From Rudanella paleaurantiibacter (GTDB taxonomy: Bacteria; Bacteroidota; Bacteroidia; Cytophagales; Spirosomataceae), in contig NZ_WELI01000006.1 of assembly GCF_009184635.1 (NCBI RefSeq), positions 310,001 through 374,000 on the forward strand: a DNA stretch of 64,000 nucleotides, read 5' to 3'. Positions 17,888 to 27,797 of this stretch are shown here, piece after piece. The notes beneath the pieces are model-generated. The model ran no database searches. It worked only from the letters and a program-made list of their open reading frames with translations, and was not told where the DNA came from. Position numbers and translations under genes: made by a program. Each line of letters begins with the position of its first letter. The stretch's first letter is position 1.

Positions 17888-20800
17888 ATGATTGGAAACC
17901 GCCCATCCGAACAGATCAACCGCTCGCTTGGTATCCGTGCCGATGAAGGGCAAACCGTCCGGCTCTTTTTTCTGCATAACTTTTTGCTGGGCGTTGGCAC
18001 CATGCTTGTTTACGTGGCCGCCAATGTCATTCTGCTCGAAAACCATCCCGAATCCAGCCTGCCCATTGCCTACGTTGCATCGGCTCTGGGCATGATGGTC
18101 ATGGGCCGGGTTTACGCGCACTTTGAGCACCATCTGGCCCTGAGCCGACTGGTGGTGCGGGTCTTGTGGGCCGTTATTTTGCTTACGGCGATTATTGCGG
18201 CTTTGGTGGCGTTTGGGCACTCGGTAGCGGCTGCTGTGGCCATTATGGTTGGCTTCCGAGGTATTTACCTACTCACCAATCTGGAGTTTTGGGCTATTTC
18301 GGCCCTGGTTTTCGATGTCCGGCAGAGTAAGCGTCTGTTCAGTATTATCAGTTCGGGCGATTTGCCCGCTAAGGCGCTGGGTGCTATTCTGGCGGCTCTT
18401 ATTCACGGGCATAGCGATTTGCTGGCCCTGCTGGTGGTGGCCTTTGCCTTTTTTGGGGCAGCTCTGTACGTTACGTCTCGCACAATACGGCTACACAACG
18501 TACACGCCCCGCATGCGCCCACCCGCCCAATCAGGCGGACGCCTACCCGTTGGGTACAGCAGTTTTTTGGGGGTAGCGAACTGATTCGGGCCGTATGCCT
18601 GAGCCTGATACCCGTGGCCATGGTGGCCGCCGGTATTGAGTTTGCATTTTTCATCAACGTAAAGCACAAGGTACACCATCAGGAGGCCGTCATGACGTAT
18701 CTGGGCTACGTACTGGCGCTGACTTATCTGGTCGCTATGGTGGTGAAAGTACTGGCGTCGCGCCGGACACTGGAACAATTCGGAATTCTCAACACGCTGC
18801 GGCTTCTGCCGGGTGTTGCGCTGGGCTGGGTAGCTCTTTACGGCCTGATCTGGTTCTGGCCCGACGCCATTCTGGGCGATGCCGAGACAACCCTGATGGT
18901 CTACTACTGCGGGCTTTATCTGGTATTTGAAGTGGTGCGCCGGGCTTTGTTCGACCCGGTCATTCTCGTATTATTTCAACCCCTGCCCGCGCAACAGCGG
19001 CTCAAAGGGCATACGCTGGCCAAAGGTTTTTTTGAGCCATTGGGTATGGGATTGGCCGGGGTACTGCTTTTCCTGCTCCGCAACGACCCGCCCTGGGCCG
19101 ACCTGGCCTTGCTTACGGGACTGGGCGTAGTTGGCCTGACGTTGTTGGGTCTGCTGGCCAAAACCTATCTGCAATACGTCAGTACGTTGCAGGATGCCCT
19201 GGGTCGGCGGTTTATTGCGACCGATGATCTGGCCATTCCGGCCGAAGGCACTGCCATTGTGCTGAAAAGTCTGCAAAGCAACCGGCCTGAGGAGGTGCTG
19301 GGGGCTCTGGAATACCTGCCTGCCAATCAGCCCGCCCTGCTTACCGACCGGGCTGGGGCCTTGCTGAACCACGCCGATGGCCGGGTACGGCTTCAGGTGT
19401 TGCAAATGGTCGCCGACCGTTCGGTGCAGTTGCCCCCGTCGTTGCTGACCGTTCGGGTTCGGCATGATACCGACGCGCCCGTGCGCCGAAAAGCAGCCGA
19501 GTTGCTGGCCGGGCAGTCGAACGATGCCATTGCTACGGGTTTGCTCAGTACGAGTGACCGGGCCGTGCGCGAAGGGGCCATTGTGGGCTTTTACCGCAAT
19601 GGATTTAGCCACGCCCCCGCTTTGGCCAGTCTGAACGCGCTGGCCCAAAGCCCTGACCCCGTCGACCAACAAGTTGTGCTTCGTTGTGTTGCCGAATTGC
19701 GGCTTACTGACCGGGCTACTTTGGTGACGGCGGCTTTGAGAAGCACCGACGAGAGTCTCGTAGCGGCCGGCCTGCGGGCGGGCGGGGTACAAACCGACCC
19801 GGCTGTGTGGCAACAGATGCTTACCTTCCTGACCGACCGGCAACATGGTCGTACGGCGGTGCGGGCGCTGGCTACCGTTGGCGATCCGGTTCTGAAAGTG
19901 CTGCCAACGCCCCTGGCCATGCTCGATAACCCGCTCCGGTTCCGCCGAACGATCGCCGTAGTCGATCAGCTACGGACGCGGGCAGGTGGGCGGTGGCTAC
20001 TCGATCAGCTGCCTACCACGCCTATGCCGATGCGGGCGGCACTACTCCGAAGCCTGATGCACTACCCGACCACCGATGCGGCCGAGAAACTCTACGAGAA
20101 TCTGGTGGATGAGGAACTACAACTGGCCCAGCGCCTGATTCACGGCCGTACCGAAACAACTGACCCCTTGCTGACCGAAGCTATCTCCTACGAAATGGAT
20201 AGTGTAGTGGATCGGCTTTTGTTGTTGCTATCCGGCTTGTACGACAAAGAAACTGTCAACAGTGTCCGGCAGAGTCTGGACCACCAGAGTGGTGAGCGCC
20301 GGGCCAATTCGCTTGAGTTACTTGAAAACGTTATTCCCCGGCCGGTTTATAACACACTATTGGCTCTTACTGACGATTTGCCCCTGTACGACCGGTTAGC
20401 CCTCGTTGATACTCATCTTGGGCCACTCGATGCCCCTGTTCCAATCACGGCCTATATCAGCCAGTACGGCTTGTCTCGTTTTACACCCTGGACCATGCTC
20501 GTTGCCGGGCCTATTTCGGGCCCTTCTCATACGACCGACTCACATCCATCTGCTATGGACCAACATTCAACATCATCCACAGGAGCCGCATCCACGGGGG
20601 GCGCATCCACGTCGGCCATCGAGCGGGTACTGGTACTGCGCAATAGCTCACTGTTTGCCAGCACCCCCGCCAACGTACTAAGCAGCATTGCACCCATCAT
20701 GCGGGAGGTAGCCTATGCCGAGGGGCAGGAAGTAGTTCGGAAAGGAGAGGTAGGCAATTGTATGTTCATTATCCACCGGGGCGAAGTAGGTGTGTACGAT

Positions 20801-21028
20801 GGCGACCGCCTGTTGGCTACCCTGCACGAAGGCGACGCGGTTGGCGAATTGGCCCTGCTCGACGCGGAACCACGCTCGGCTACGGTCACGGCGCTGATCG
20901 ATACCGTTCTGTTCCGTATCGATCAGGCTGATTTTTACGACCTCATGGAAGAGCGGGATGAGGTCATGCAAAATATCATTCGAATGCTTTGCCGTAAGAT
21001 TCGGGTACAGAATGAAAAAGGACGATAA
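17888..21028 (+). CDS. ATP/ADP-carrier-like membrane protein with HEAT repeats and cyclic-nucleotide-binding domain
   Basis: A 1046-residue three-part protein. Residues about 25-435 contain some twelve hydrophobic segments in an arrangement like NTT/MFS nucleotide carriers. Residues about 440-840 are helical HEAT-like repeats (VRLQVLQMVADRS, APVRRKAAELLAG, VREGAIVGFYRN). A Ser/Thr-rich linker (about 875-905) leads to a cNMP domain (905-1046). Its phosphate-binding cassette, GELALLDAEPRSATVTAL (986 on), has the key Glu and Arg. Transport substrate is unknown. With a predicted adenylate cyclase 4 kb away, cAMP control is a reasonable inference. Divergent from the kinase at 17779. Confidence 0.85.
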   Translation: MIGNRPSEQINRSLGIRADEGQTVRLFFLHNFLLGVGTMLVYVAANVILLENHPESSLPIAYVASALGMMVMGRVYAHFEHHLALSRLVVRVLWAVILLTAIIAALVAFGHSVAAAVAIMVGFRGIYLLTNLEFWAISALVFDVRQSKRLFSIISSGDLPAKALGAILAALIHGHSDLLALLVVAFAFFGAALYVTSRTIRLHNVHAPHAPTRPIRRTPTRWVQQFFGGSELIRAVCLSLIPVAMVAAGIEFAFFINVKHKVHHQEAVMTYLGYVLALTYLVAMVVKVLASRRTLEQFGILNTLRLLPGVALGWVALYGLIWFWPDAILGDAETTLMVYYCGLYLVFEVVRRALFDPVILVLFQPLPAQQRLKGHTLAKGFFEPLGMGLAGVLLFLLRNDPPWADLALLTGLGVVGLTLLGLLAKTYLQYVSTLQDALGRRFIATDDLAIPAEGTAIVLKSLQSNRPEEVLGALEYLPANQPALLTDRAGALLNHADGRVRLQVLQMVADRSVQLPPSLLTVRVRHDTDAPVRRKAAELLAGQSNDAIATGLLSTSDRAVREGAIVGFYRNGFSHAPALASLNALAQSPDPVDQQVVLRCVAELRLTDRATLVTAALRSTDESLVAAGLRAGGVQTDPAVWQQMLTFLTDRQHGRTAVRALATVGDPVLKVLPTPLAMLDNPLRFRRTIAVVDQLRTRAGGRWLLDQLPTTPMPMRAALLRSLMHYPTTDAAEKLYENLVDEELQLAQRLIHGRTETTDPLLTEAISYEMDSVVDRLLLLLSGLYDKETVNSVRQSLDHQSGERRANSLELLENVIPRPVYNTLLALTDDLPLYDRLALVDTHLGPLDAPVPITAYISQYGLSRFTPWTMLVAGPISGPSHTTDSHPSAMDQHSTSSTGAASTGGASTSAIERVLVLRNSSLFASTPANVLSSIAPIMREVAYAEGQEVVRKGEVGNCMFIIHRGEVGVYDGDRLLATLHEGDAVGELALLDAEPRSATVTALIDTVLFRIDQADFYDLMEERDEVMQNIIRMLCRKIRVQNEKGR

Positions 21029-21098
21029 CTGTAAAATATCATTCATGTAACTTCGTGTTGCCGAAATATGCGTAGTTTAGGTGCAGAAACTGCCTGCC

Positions 21099-24000
21099 AT
21101 GCGCCTGCTATTCTTCCTCTTCCTTTATCCGTTTTCTCTTTTTGCCCAACAGACCCAACAGCCCGCTAAAGGCTGGCAGGAGCTGACCATCTCGGATGGT
21201 CTCTCGCAGGGAATGATTTTCGACCTGGCGCAGGACCGGGCGGGCCTGATCTGGGTGGCTACCAAAGACGGTTTGAACCGCTTTGATGGGTATAACTTTA
21301 CGGTGTTTACCCACGACCCCTACGACGAGTTTAGTGTGTCGGACAATATCTGCAAGGCGCTGCTTCTTGATCGGAAGGGGCGGCTTTGGATTGGTACCCA
21401 GACGCAGGGGCTAAACTTATACGACGACCGAACCGGGCGGTTTCATCACATTCATATTGGTGATTTACTGAAGCCGGCATTCGGGAGTTATGAAATCAGT
21501 ATTCTGGCCGAAGACCCCGAAGGCAACATCTGGGCCGGAACGAGTGTCGGAAAAGTGTTTAAGATCACCCTACCGGCTTCGCTCAAGGAGCAGTTTCCGC
21601 AAGAGGCCGACTTTACCAAACAGGTGAGCCTCACGCAGGTGGTGCTACCCGAAACCAAGAGTAACCTACCCGCTTTTTATTTTAGCTTCATGCCCGATGG
21701 GCAGGCTTTTGTCTGTAATAGTTACGGTGCCTACTCGTTCAACTGGCGTCAGCCGAAGCCAGCCACGCGGTCAGCGTTATTGAGCCGGCAATCGGCCGAT
21801 TTTCACGCCATGTGTGCCGATGGACAGCAAACGTACTGGTTTGCCGCTACCGATGAGCAACTGATAGCCTGGCACAATGGCCGACGTAAGTCAATTGCGT
21901 TACCCCAGAAAAAGTATCTACGGGTGCAGGTAAAGGCGCTCGATAATAACCTGATTACGGTTGCCACGACCGACTACCTCTGGATCATGTCGGCGCGGGA
22001 GCTGTTTGAACGTGACAGTCTTACCGTTCGCGATGCGTATGCCCCGCTGCCGCCCTCGGTGTACTCGGTGCCTACGTTACTGAAAGACAAGACAGGCAAT
22101 ATCTGGGTAGGTACGAGTGGATACGGCTTGCGGAAGTTTAACCCACGGGTGCGGCAGTTCCGGTCGTATATTCCCAACACGACCCTGTCGAATCTGTACG
22201 TTGATCGGAAGGGACGCACCTACGTCCGGGTTCAGTTTGCCTACGCCCAGCTCGACCGGTCGGCCAACCGCCTTTTATCGTTTCTGAACCCGGCCTTACC
22301 GCCCCCCGATCAACGGCAGCGTAATTTCATTCAGGCCCGAAACGGCTTGTTTTGGGTTTCAAACGTCAATTTCGAAACCCAGGCAAACACGCTGTTTAAA
22401 TTTTCGGAGGACTGGCAACTACTTAAACGCTACCCCTTGCCCGCCCAGGTTGTTTTTGGGTTTACAGCCAACCAAACCGTTGAAGATAAAGACGGCAGCC
22501 TCTGGATTGGGGCCGCCAACGGCAAGCTGCTCCGGTTCGACCCGGCTACCGAAGCGTTTCAGGTATTTAGTTACGAAGACCTACTGCCTGGCCATGGGGC
22601 CGAGCTCGAAACGTACGCGCTGTTACAGGACAAAAACAATATACTCTGGATTGGTACGCAGAAAGGTCTGATCAAAGCGGAGAACTTGCTCACCCGACCC
22701 CGGTTTACGTTGCATACCAGTGACAAGGCAAACCGGCAGAGTCTGAGCAGCAACTTTGTGTCGAGCATTATTCGCGACCCTAACCAGCCCGACCGGTACC
22801 TCTGGATCGGGACAAAGGGCGGAGGGCTGGAACGGTTCGATAAGCAGTCGGGGCAGTTTACCCATTTTACCGAAGCGCAGGGGCTTCCCAATAAGGTAGT
22901 GTATGGGATTCTGGTTGACGAGTTTCGGAATCTCTGGCTGAGTACCAACCGGGGTTTGGCGCAGTTTAACCCGAAAACCTATAAGTTCCGTAATTACACT
23001 AAGGCCGACGGGCTTCAGGACGATGAGTTTAACACCAGCTCATTTACCAAAGCGCCTTCGGGCGAATTACTGTTTGGGGGTGTTAATGGCTTAACGGCGT
23101 TTACCGCTGCCGAAATTGAGCGGCAACCGGGTCCAATCCCCGAGGTACAGGTTATCGGGTTGCGAGTAAACAACGAACCTGTAAAAGTGGGTGGTCCCGA
23201 CGGCATTTTGCCCGAAAGTTTACACTATCTCCACGAGCTGGCCCTTTCGTACCAACAGAATCAATTGACGCTGGAGTTTGGGGTGATGGATTACACCAAC
23301 CCGGCCCAGAATCGGTTTCGGTATCGGCTCGAAGGTATCGACAAAAACTGGGTGGAGGCTGGTACCAACCGCTTTGCCAATTATGCTCAGCTCCCGGCCG
23401 GTTCGTACACGTTGCAGGTAATGGGTTCAACGGATGGAGAGGTCTGGAGCAAGCCTATTTCACTCGAAATTGACGTTAGTCCGCCGTTTTACGCATCGTG
23501 GTGGGCCTACATCCTGTATGCGCTGCTGCTGGTGTTGATTGGCTGGCAGCTGTATCGTTTCCAGACTCAGCGGCTGCTGCTGGAACAGAAGCTGGTTTTT
23601 GAGCAGAAAGAGGCCGGCCGACTGGCGGAGCTGGATTCTCTCAAAACGCAGTTCTTTACCAATATTTCGCACGAAATTCGGACGCCCCTTACCCTGATTT
23701 TGAGCCCGCTGACCGATCTAAGGAAACGCCTGCCCGCCGAAGCGACGCTTGAACTGATGGAGCGCAACGGCCAACGGTTGCTTACGTTGATCAACCAGCT
23801 GCTGGACCTGAGCAAGCTGGAAGCCGGACAGCTCAAGCCGGAACTCGAAACGGGCGATATCGCCGTGTTTTTTCGGACGCTGGCCAGTTCGTTCAGCTCA
23901 TTGGCCGAAAGCCGGTTAATTACGTTTCGGTTTCACCAGAACGAAGGGGGCCGGTGGGCCCGCTTCGACCGCGACAAGGTGGAGAAAATTGTGGTTAACC

Positions 24001-25193
24001 TGTTGTCAAATGCATTCAAGTTTACCCCCGCCGGGCATACTGTCGATATGGAGGTAGAGTATGGGCAACCGGCCGCGAATCGGTTAGTGGTTCGGGTTAC
24101 CGATACCGGCATTGGGATTGCCCCCGCCCACTTATCCCGGATTTTTAATCGGTTCTATCAGGTTGAGGGGCCCAAAGCCTACGAGGGAACCGGTATTGGC
24201 CTGGCGTTGGTAAAAGAGCTGGTTCAGGTGTTGGGGGGCACCATTGAAGCCCGTAGTACCGAGGGAGCAGGCACCCAGTTTACGGTGACCTTGCCCCTGA
24301 TCGAAGCACAGCCCACGCCTGAACAGGTGCCAGCCTCTGTATTGATACAGGCCAAACAAGCTCCCGCACCGCCCGCACCAGCTCAGCCTGACGAACTTTT
24401 ACGCCCGGAAGCCGATCCCGAAAAGGTGTTGCTCGTGATCGACGACAATGCGGATATTCGGGCTTACGTGCGCCATGTATTTGCCGCCGAATACCGAATA
24501 CTGGAGGCCATTGATGGGCTCGATGGATTGGAAAAAGCGGGTAACGCCATTCCTGATGTAGTCATTTGCGATCTCATGATGCCCCAGCTTGATGGCTTCG
24601 GATTTTGTCAGCGGCTTAAAACACAACCAGCTACCAGCCATATTCCGGTGGTGATGCTGACCGCCAAGGCTACCGTACAGGATCGAATTGGTGGGTTCGA
24701 GGTTGGTGCCGACGATTATCTGACCAAACCATTCAATGCCGACGAGTTACAGGTGCGGGTGCGCAACCTGATTGAGAAGCAGAAGAGGTTATACGCGTGG
24801 TTCAACACCCAAACATCGACCCCGGTAGCTGAGGCCCCCGAGGCTCCTATTGCCGGTTTGCCCGTAGCTGAGCAGGTATTTCTGAACCGACTGACGGAGG
24901 TGGTGACGGCCCAACTCGATAACACGGCCTTTTCCGTCGAAGATCTGGCCGAGACGCTAAACCTGAGCCGGGTGCAGCTTCACCGGAAGCTCAAAGCCAT
25001 CACCAACAGCACCGCCACCCAGTTTATTCGGGATGTTCGGTTGGCGAGGGCCGCCGAACTATTGGTGCAGAGCGATCAGAACGTTACGCAGGTGGCCTAC
25101 GCCGTGGGCTTCGACAACCTGTCGTACTTTGCCAAGGTATTTCAGGAGAAATATGGCACGCTGCCTTCGCAGTATGGTAAACCGGTTGTCTGA
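21099..25193 (+). CDS. Hybrid two-component system sensor/AraC regulator
   Basis: One-protein signalling system of 1364 residues from the ATG at 21099; a GTG start at 21081 is possible. A signal peptide is followed by two beta-propellers of reg_prop repeats (GLIWVATKDGLNRFDG, LWIGTQTQGLNLY), a Y_Y_Y domain (about 690-790) and one membrane helix (WWAYILYALLLVLIGW). HisKA has H858 (NISHEIRTPLTL), HATPase has GTGIGLALVKELV, REC has D1158 (VVICDLMMPQLDGF), and a C-terminal AraC HTH has VAYAVGFDNLSYFAKVF. Such proteins usually sense glycan fragments and switch on degradation loci. It converges with a GH78 gene; no SusC/SusD pair is present. Confidence 0.95.
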   Translation: MRLLFFLFLYPFSLFAQQTQQPAKGWQELTISDGLSQGMIFDLAQDRAGLIWVATKDGLNRFDGYNFTVFTHDPYDEFSVSDNICKALLLDRKGRLWIGTQTQGLNLYDDRTGRFHHIHIGDLLKPAFGSYEISILAEDPEGNIWAGTSVGKVFKITLPASLKEQFPQEADFTKQVSLTQVVLPETKSNLPAFYFSFMPDGQAFVCNSYGAYSFNWRQPKPATRSALLSRQSADFHAMCADGQQTYWFAATDEQLIAWHNGRRKSIALPQKKYLRVQVKALDNNLITVATTDYLWIMSARELFERDSLTVRDAYAPLPPSVYSVPTLLKDKTGNIWVGTSGYGLRKFNPRVRQFRSYIPNTTLSNLYVDRKGRTYVRVQFAYAQLDRSANRLLSFLNPALPPPDQRQRNFIQARNGLFWVSNVNFETQANTLFKFSEDWQLLKRYPLPAQVVFGFTANQTVEDKDGSLWIGAANGKLLRFDPATEAFQVFSYEDLLPGHGAELETYALLQDKNNILWIGTQKGLIKAENLLTRPRFTLHTSDKANRQSLSSNFVSSIIRDPNQPDRYLWIGTKGGGLERFDKQSGQFTHFTEAQGLPNKVVYGILVDEFRNLWLSTNRGLAQFNPKTYKFRNYTKADGLQDDEFNTSSFTKAPSGELLFGGVNGLTAFTAAEIERQPGPIPEVQVIGLRVNNEPVKVGGPDGILPESLHYLHELALSYQQNQLTLEFGVMDYTNPAQNRFRYRLEGIDKNWVEAGTNRFANYAQLPAGSYTLQVMGSTDGEVWSKPISLEIDVSPPFYASWWAYILYALLLVLIGWQLYRFQTQRLLLEQKLVFEQKEAGRLAELDSLKTQFFTNISHEIRTPLTLILSPLTDLRKRLPAEATLELMERNGQRLLTLINQLLDLSKLEAGQLKPELETGDIAVFFRTLASSFSSLAESRLITFRFHQNEGGRWARFDRDKVEKIVVNLLSNAFKFTPAGHTVDMEVEYGQPAANRLVVRVTDTGIGIAPAHLSRIFNRFYQVEGPKAYEGTGIGLALVKELVQVLGGTIEARSTEGAGTQFTVTLPLIEAQPTPEQVPASVLIQAKQAPAPPAPAQPDELLRPEADPEKVLLVIDDNADIRAYVRHVFAAEYRILEAIDGLDGLEKAGNAIPDVVICDLMMPQLDGFGFCQRLKTQPATSHIPVVMLTAKATVQDRIGGFEVGADDYLTKPFNADELQVRVRNLIEKQKRLYAWFNTQTSTPVAEAPEAPIAGLPVAEQVFLNRLTEVVTAQLDNTAFSVEDLAETLNLSRVQLHRKLKAITNSTATQFIRDVRLARAAELLVQSDQNVTQVAYAVGFDNLSYFAKVFQEKYGTLPSQYGKPVV

Positions 25194-25224
25194 TAATCAG
25201 CGCACTCGTTGATTATCAGACAAC
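25185..25224. terminator. Bidirectional terminator between convergent genes
   Basis: Perfect 15-bp stem GTTGTCTGATAATCA (25185-25199) with its complement (25210-25224) around a 10-base loop. The left arm contains the TGA stop of the hybrid regulator. No strong T run follows, so termination efficiency is uncertain. Confidence 0.7.
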
Positions 25225-25256
25225 GGCGTAAAGCATATCAGCCAGTTGTTTAAAAG

Positions 25257-27686
25257 TTAGGGCAAGGTCAACTCCTGCCGACCGCTTTTGAGGGGTACGG
25301 TTTTTCCTTTCCAAACCAGCGACCCGGTAAGGCCTGCGGGCAGCACAACCGTGCTTTTCAGGCCGGTGGGGCCGCTTTTCTCAAACCGCACGTTAATCTC
25401 ACCGGCGGGGTGCGGCATCTGCCCTTCGGCAAACGTCAGCGAACCCAAAAAAGGCTCAATCCGAACCGTTCGGAAACCGGGCTCGGCCGGATTGATTCCG
25501 CACACTGTCGACAGAAATTCGTACACCGGCGATGCACTCCAGGCGTGGCAGTCGGAGCGGGCCGAGGTACCATCGGGTCGGTCGGCCTCTTCGGCAAAGG
25601 TCGTCAGGCCGAGGGTGAGCATATCGCGCCAGGGCTTGAGCTGCGGCACCAGCTGATCGCCCAGACCGGTTTTCTTCAAGGCCTGAAACAGATAAAACTT
25701 AAAGTAGAACGTGGCCTGCGTGAGGTCGGTACCAGCCATTGTTTTCTGGAGAAGGTCGCGTTGCTGCGCAATGGGCACTGCATCGGTCAGAATCGCCAGA
25801 ATATTGGCGTGTTGGCTGTACGTGGCTTTAGAGGTAGTTTGGCCAAGCGGGGTGTCGGCCATGAGGCCCCGGGTTGCGTCCCAGCAGGTTTCGCGAACCG
25901 CTTTTTTGATTCGGGCCGCCAGGGCCTGGTATTGCGCGGCCCGGTCGTTCTGGCCATAGTGAGCAAAGACTTCGGCCGCCCGCAGGTAGGTGTACGCCTG
26001 CTGGAGCGACAGAATCGACGAACCCTCCCGTACGCCGGGCGGTACGCCACCGATGCGGGCTTCGGGGTTCCAGGGCCAGGCCCAGTCCACAAAGTTCCAC
26101 CACTCCATTGGGCCATTCAGGTTGTTGGGCGCCAGGCGCTGTTCGTGCCACCGTAACACACTCTCGATACCGGGAAGCAGCGATTTGATGAAGGCATCGT
26201 CTTGGCGGTGCATCCAGTAATCGTGTACCATACAAACCCAGAAGAGCGAAAAGGGCGGAATTATCTGCGGGTCGGCGCTGGGGTAACGGCTCTGGGTAAG
26301 CCCGTCGCTGATTCGGCTCTGGTCAAACTCCTGCAGGGCTTTGCGCATAAGTCGGTCGTCACCCGAAACATACAGCGAAATCATCGACTGCACCCGCGTA
26401 TCACCAATGTACTGAAGCTGTTCGTAGTAAGGGCAGTCGTAGTAGGTTTCGCCCGCACAAAGCCGGGCCGTTCGCCAGCCCACGTTCCAGATGTCGGTCA
26501 GGGTAGAGTCGCTGGCCCGGAATCGGGCTTTTTCGGCCAATGGATACCCGGTGTACTCGCCCACGAGATCCTGCAAGATGAGAGGTTCGTCGGCTGTTTG
26601 TACGGTAATCTGTAGATACCGGTAGGTGCGGAACCAGAGCGGCCGAAAGGTTCGGCGGCCCCCATCGGCCACAAACTGATCTTCAAACCCGATCAGTTGC
26701 CGCCCGTCTACCTCGTTACGGTTCCCTTTTTGGTATTTGTCGTTCATGAGCCCTTCGGCGTAAGCCAGGGTCAGGGTAGCCCCGCGGCCCCGGTCTACCG
26801 TCAGTTCGGGGTAAGCGTTGGTCAGGTGGCTTTGGTCGAGCAGAAAGGTGGCTTTGGTCCGGGCCGGTATTTCAACCGGGGCGGTTCCGGCCAGAAATTC
26901 GTCGGTCATGCGGGCATTTTCGACCCGGCGAACGGTTTTAAGCCGCTGCTTAAACGACTCCATAGCCGGAATCTGCCGGGGTACCAGTGCCCAGTTGCCA
27001 TCGGTACCTAATCCACGAGGTTTGGCCGCAAACCACAGCACGCGGGCCGATGGCCATTGACTATCATCAAACCCCGGTTGTTCCCAACCCCAGGGGTATC
27101 GTTCGGCGAGTACCCGGTCGCCGTCGCCCACCACGATGTATGCCCGCAGATTGGGCCCTTTGAAGGGTTCGTACGCCTGATTTTGCGTCACTTTCCAACT
27201 AGCGTCGGTGTTGGCTATTTTCTCGGCCTCCCCGTCGCCCTGGAGCAGGAACCCAACCTGATAGCTCATCTGGGCAAACGGGGCCGAGTCGCCCAGATAC
27301 CAGACCTGGGCCGCCAGCACATTGGAGCCAGCCTGTAAATACGGTGCCAGATCGACCGTCTCGTAGTTCCAGTGCATCAGGTCGCTGCGGGCCGGGCCAA
27401 AAGCCACCGGCTTGCCATTGACAAAGAGCCGGTACCGGTTGTCGGCCGAGACATGAACCACAAAGCGGGTTGGCTTCTGGGGTAGGGTAACTGTTTTTCG
27501 GAAATGATACACGCCGTACTGCCGCACGGGTGCGGTGGGGTGGGCCAGCCATCGGGCATCCCAAAATGTCGACTGCCAGCGGTTTGTCGGCGCGTTGGTC
27601 GCGGTCGTAGCAGGGGCGGGAGTCAGTTGGGCCTCTACAGATGCGGCCGAAACAACCAACAGGAAGATAAGGGCAAAACGAAACAT
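25257..27686 (-). CDS. Exported alpha-L-rhamnosidase-like enzyme (GH78)
   Basis: An 809-residue secreted glycosidase: signal peptide (MFRFALIFLLVVSAASVEAQ), an N-terminal beta domain binding region (FVVHVSADNRYRLFVNGKPVAFGPARSD), then a C-terminal (alpha/alpha)6 barrel. Family-type blocks are present: AGETYYDCPYYEQLQYIGDTRVQ (acidic site region), GLTQSRYPS, EWWNFVDWAW and DCHAWSASPVYEF. The C-terminal IEPFLG and PHPAGEINVRFEKSG are also usual for GH78. Likely removes rhamnose from plant or microbial glycans in the periplasm. It converges with the hybrid regulator, its plausible controller. Confidence 0.88.
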   Translation of the reverse strand: MFRFALIFLLVVSAASVEAQLTPAPATTATNAPTNRWQSTFWDARWLAHPTAPVRQYGVYHFRKTVTLPQKPTRFVVHVSADNRYRLFVNGKPVAFGPARSDLMHWNYETVDLAPYLQAGSNVLAAQVWYLGDSAPFAQMSYQVGFLLQGDGEAEKIANTDASWKVTQNQAYEPFKGPNLRAYIVVGDGDRVLAERYPWGWEQPGFDDSQWPSARVLWFAAKPRGLGTDGNWALVPRQIPAMESFKQRLKTVRRVENARMTDEFLAGTAPVEIPARTKATFLLDQSHLTNAYPELTVDRGRGATLTLAYAEGLMNDKYQKGNRNEVDGRQLIGFEDQFVADGGRRTFRPLWFRTYRYLQITVQTADEPLILQDLVGEYTGYPLAEKARFRASDSTLTDIWNVGWRTARLCAGETYYDCPYYEQLQYIGDTRVQSMISLYVSGDDRLMRKALQEFDQSRISDGLTQSRYPSADPQIIPPFSLFWVCMVHDYWMHRQDDAFIKSLLPGIESVLRWHEQRLAPNNLNGPMEWWNFVDWAWPWNPEARIGGVPPGVREGSSILSLQQAYTYLRAAEVFAHYGQNDRAAQYQALAARIKKAVRETCWDATRGLMADTPLGQTTSKATYSQHANILAILTDAVPIAQQRDLLQKTMAGTDLTQATFYFKFYLFQALKKTGLGDQLVPQLKPWRDMLTLGLTTFAEEADRPDGTSARSDCHAWSASPVYEFLSTVCGINPAEPGFRTVRIEPFLGSLTFAEGQMPHPAGEINVRFEKSGPTGLKSTVVLPAGLTGSLVWKGKTVPLKSGRQELTLP

Positions 27687-27797
27687 AGGGTAAAACTACA
27701 AAGGATACGGGTATATCGTCTATTTCCTGCAAATGGCACAGATTTTGATAAATCACCTCCGCAGCCTCACTGTAACCACCACGTTTCACACGACCGT

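Noticed and set aside
18971-19846. A 291-residue minus-strand ORF inside the HEAT/cNMP gene
   Set aside because: Composition is Gln/Gly/His-rich as expected for the shadow of a GC-rich frame; the sense frame has clear domains.
25410-26156. A 248-residue plus-strand ORF
   Set aside because: Antisense to the GH78 catalytic domain, which is strongly supported.
27504-27797. Upstream extension of the unknown secreted protein
   Set aside because: It runs antisense through the GH78 signal region with no protein-like composition; the ATG at 27798 gives a good signal peptide.
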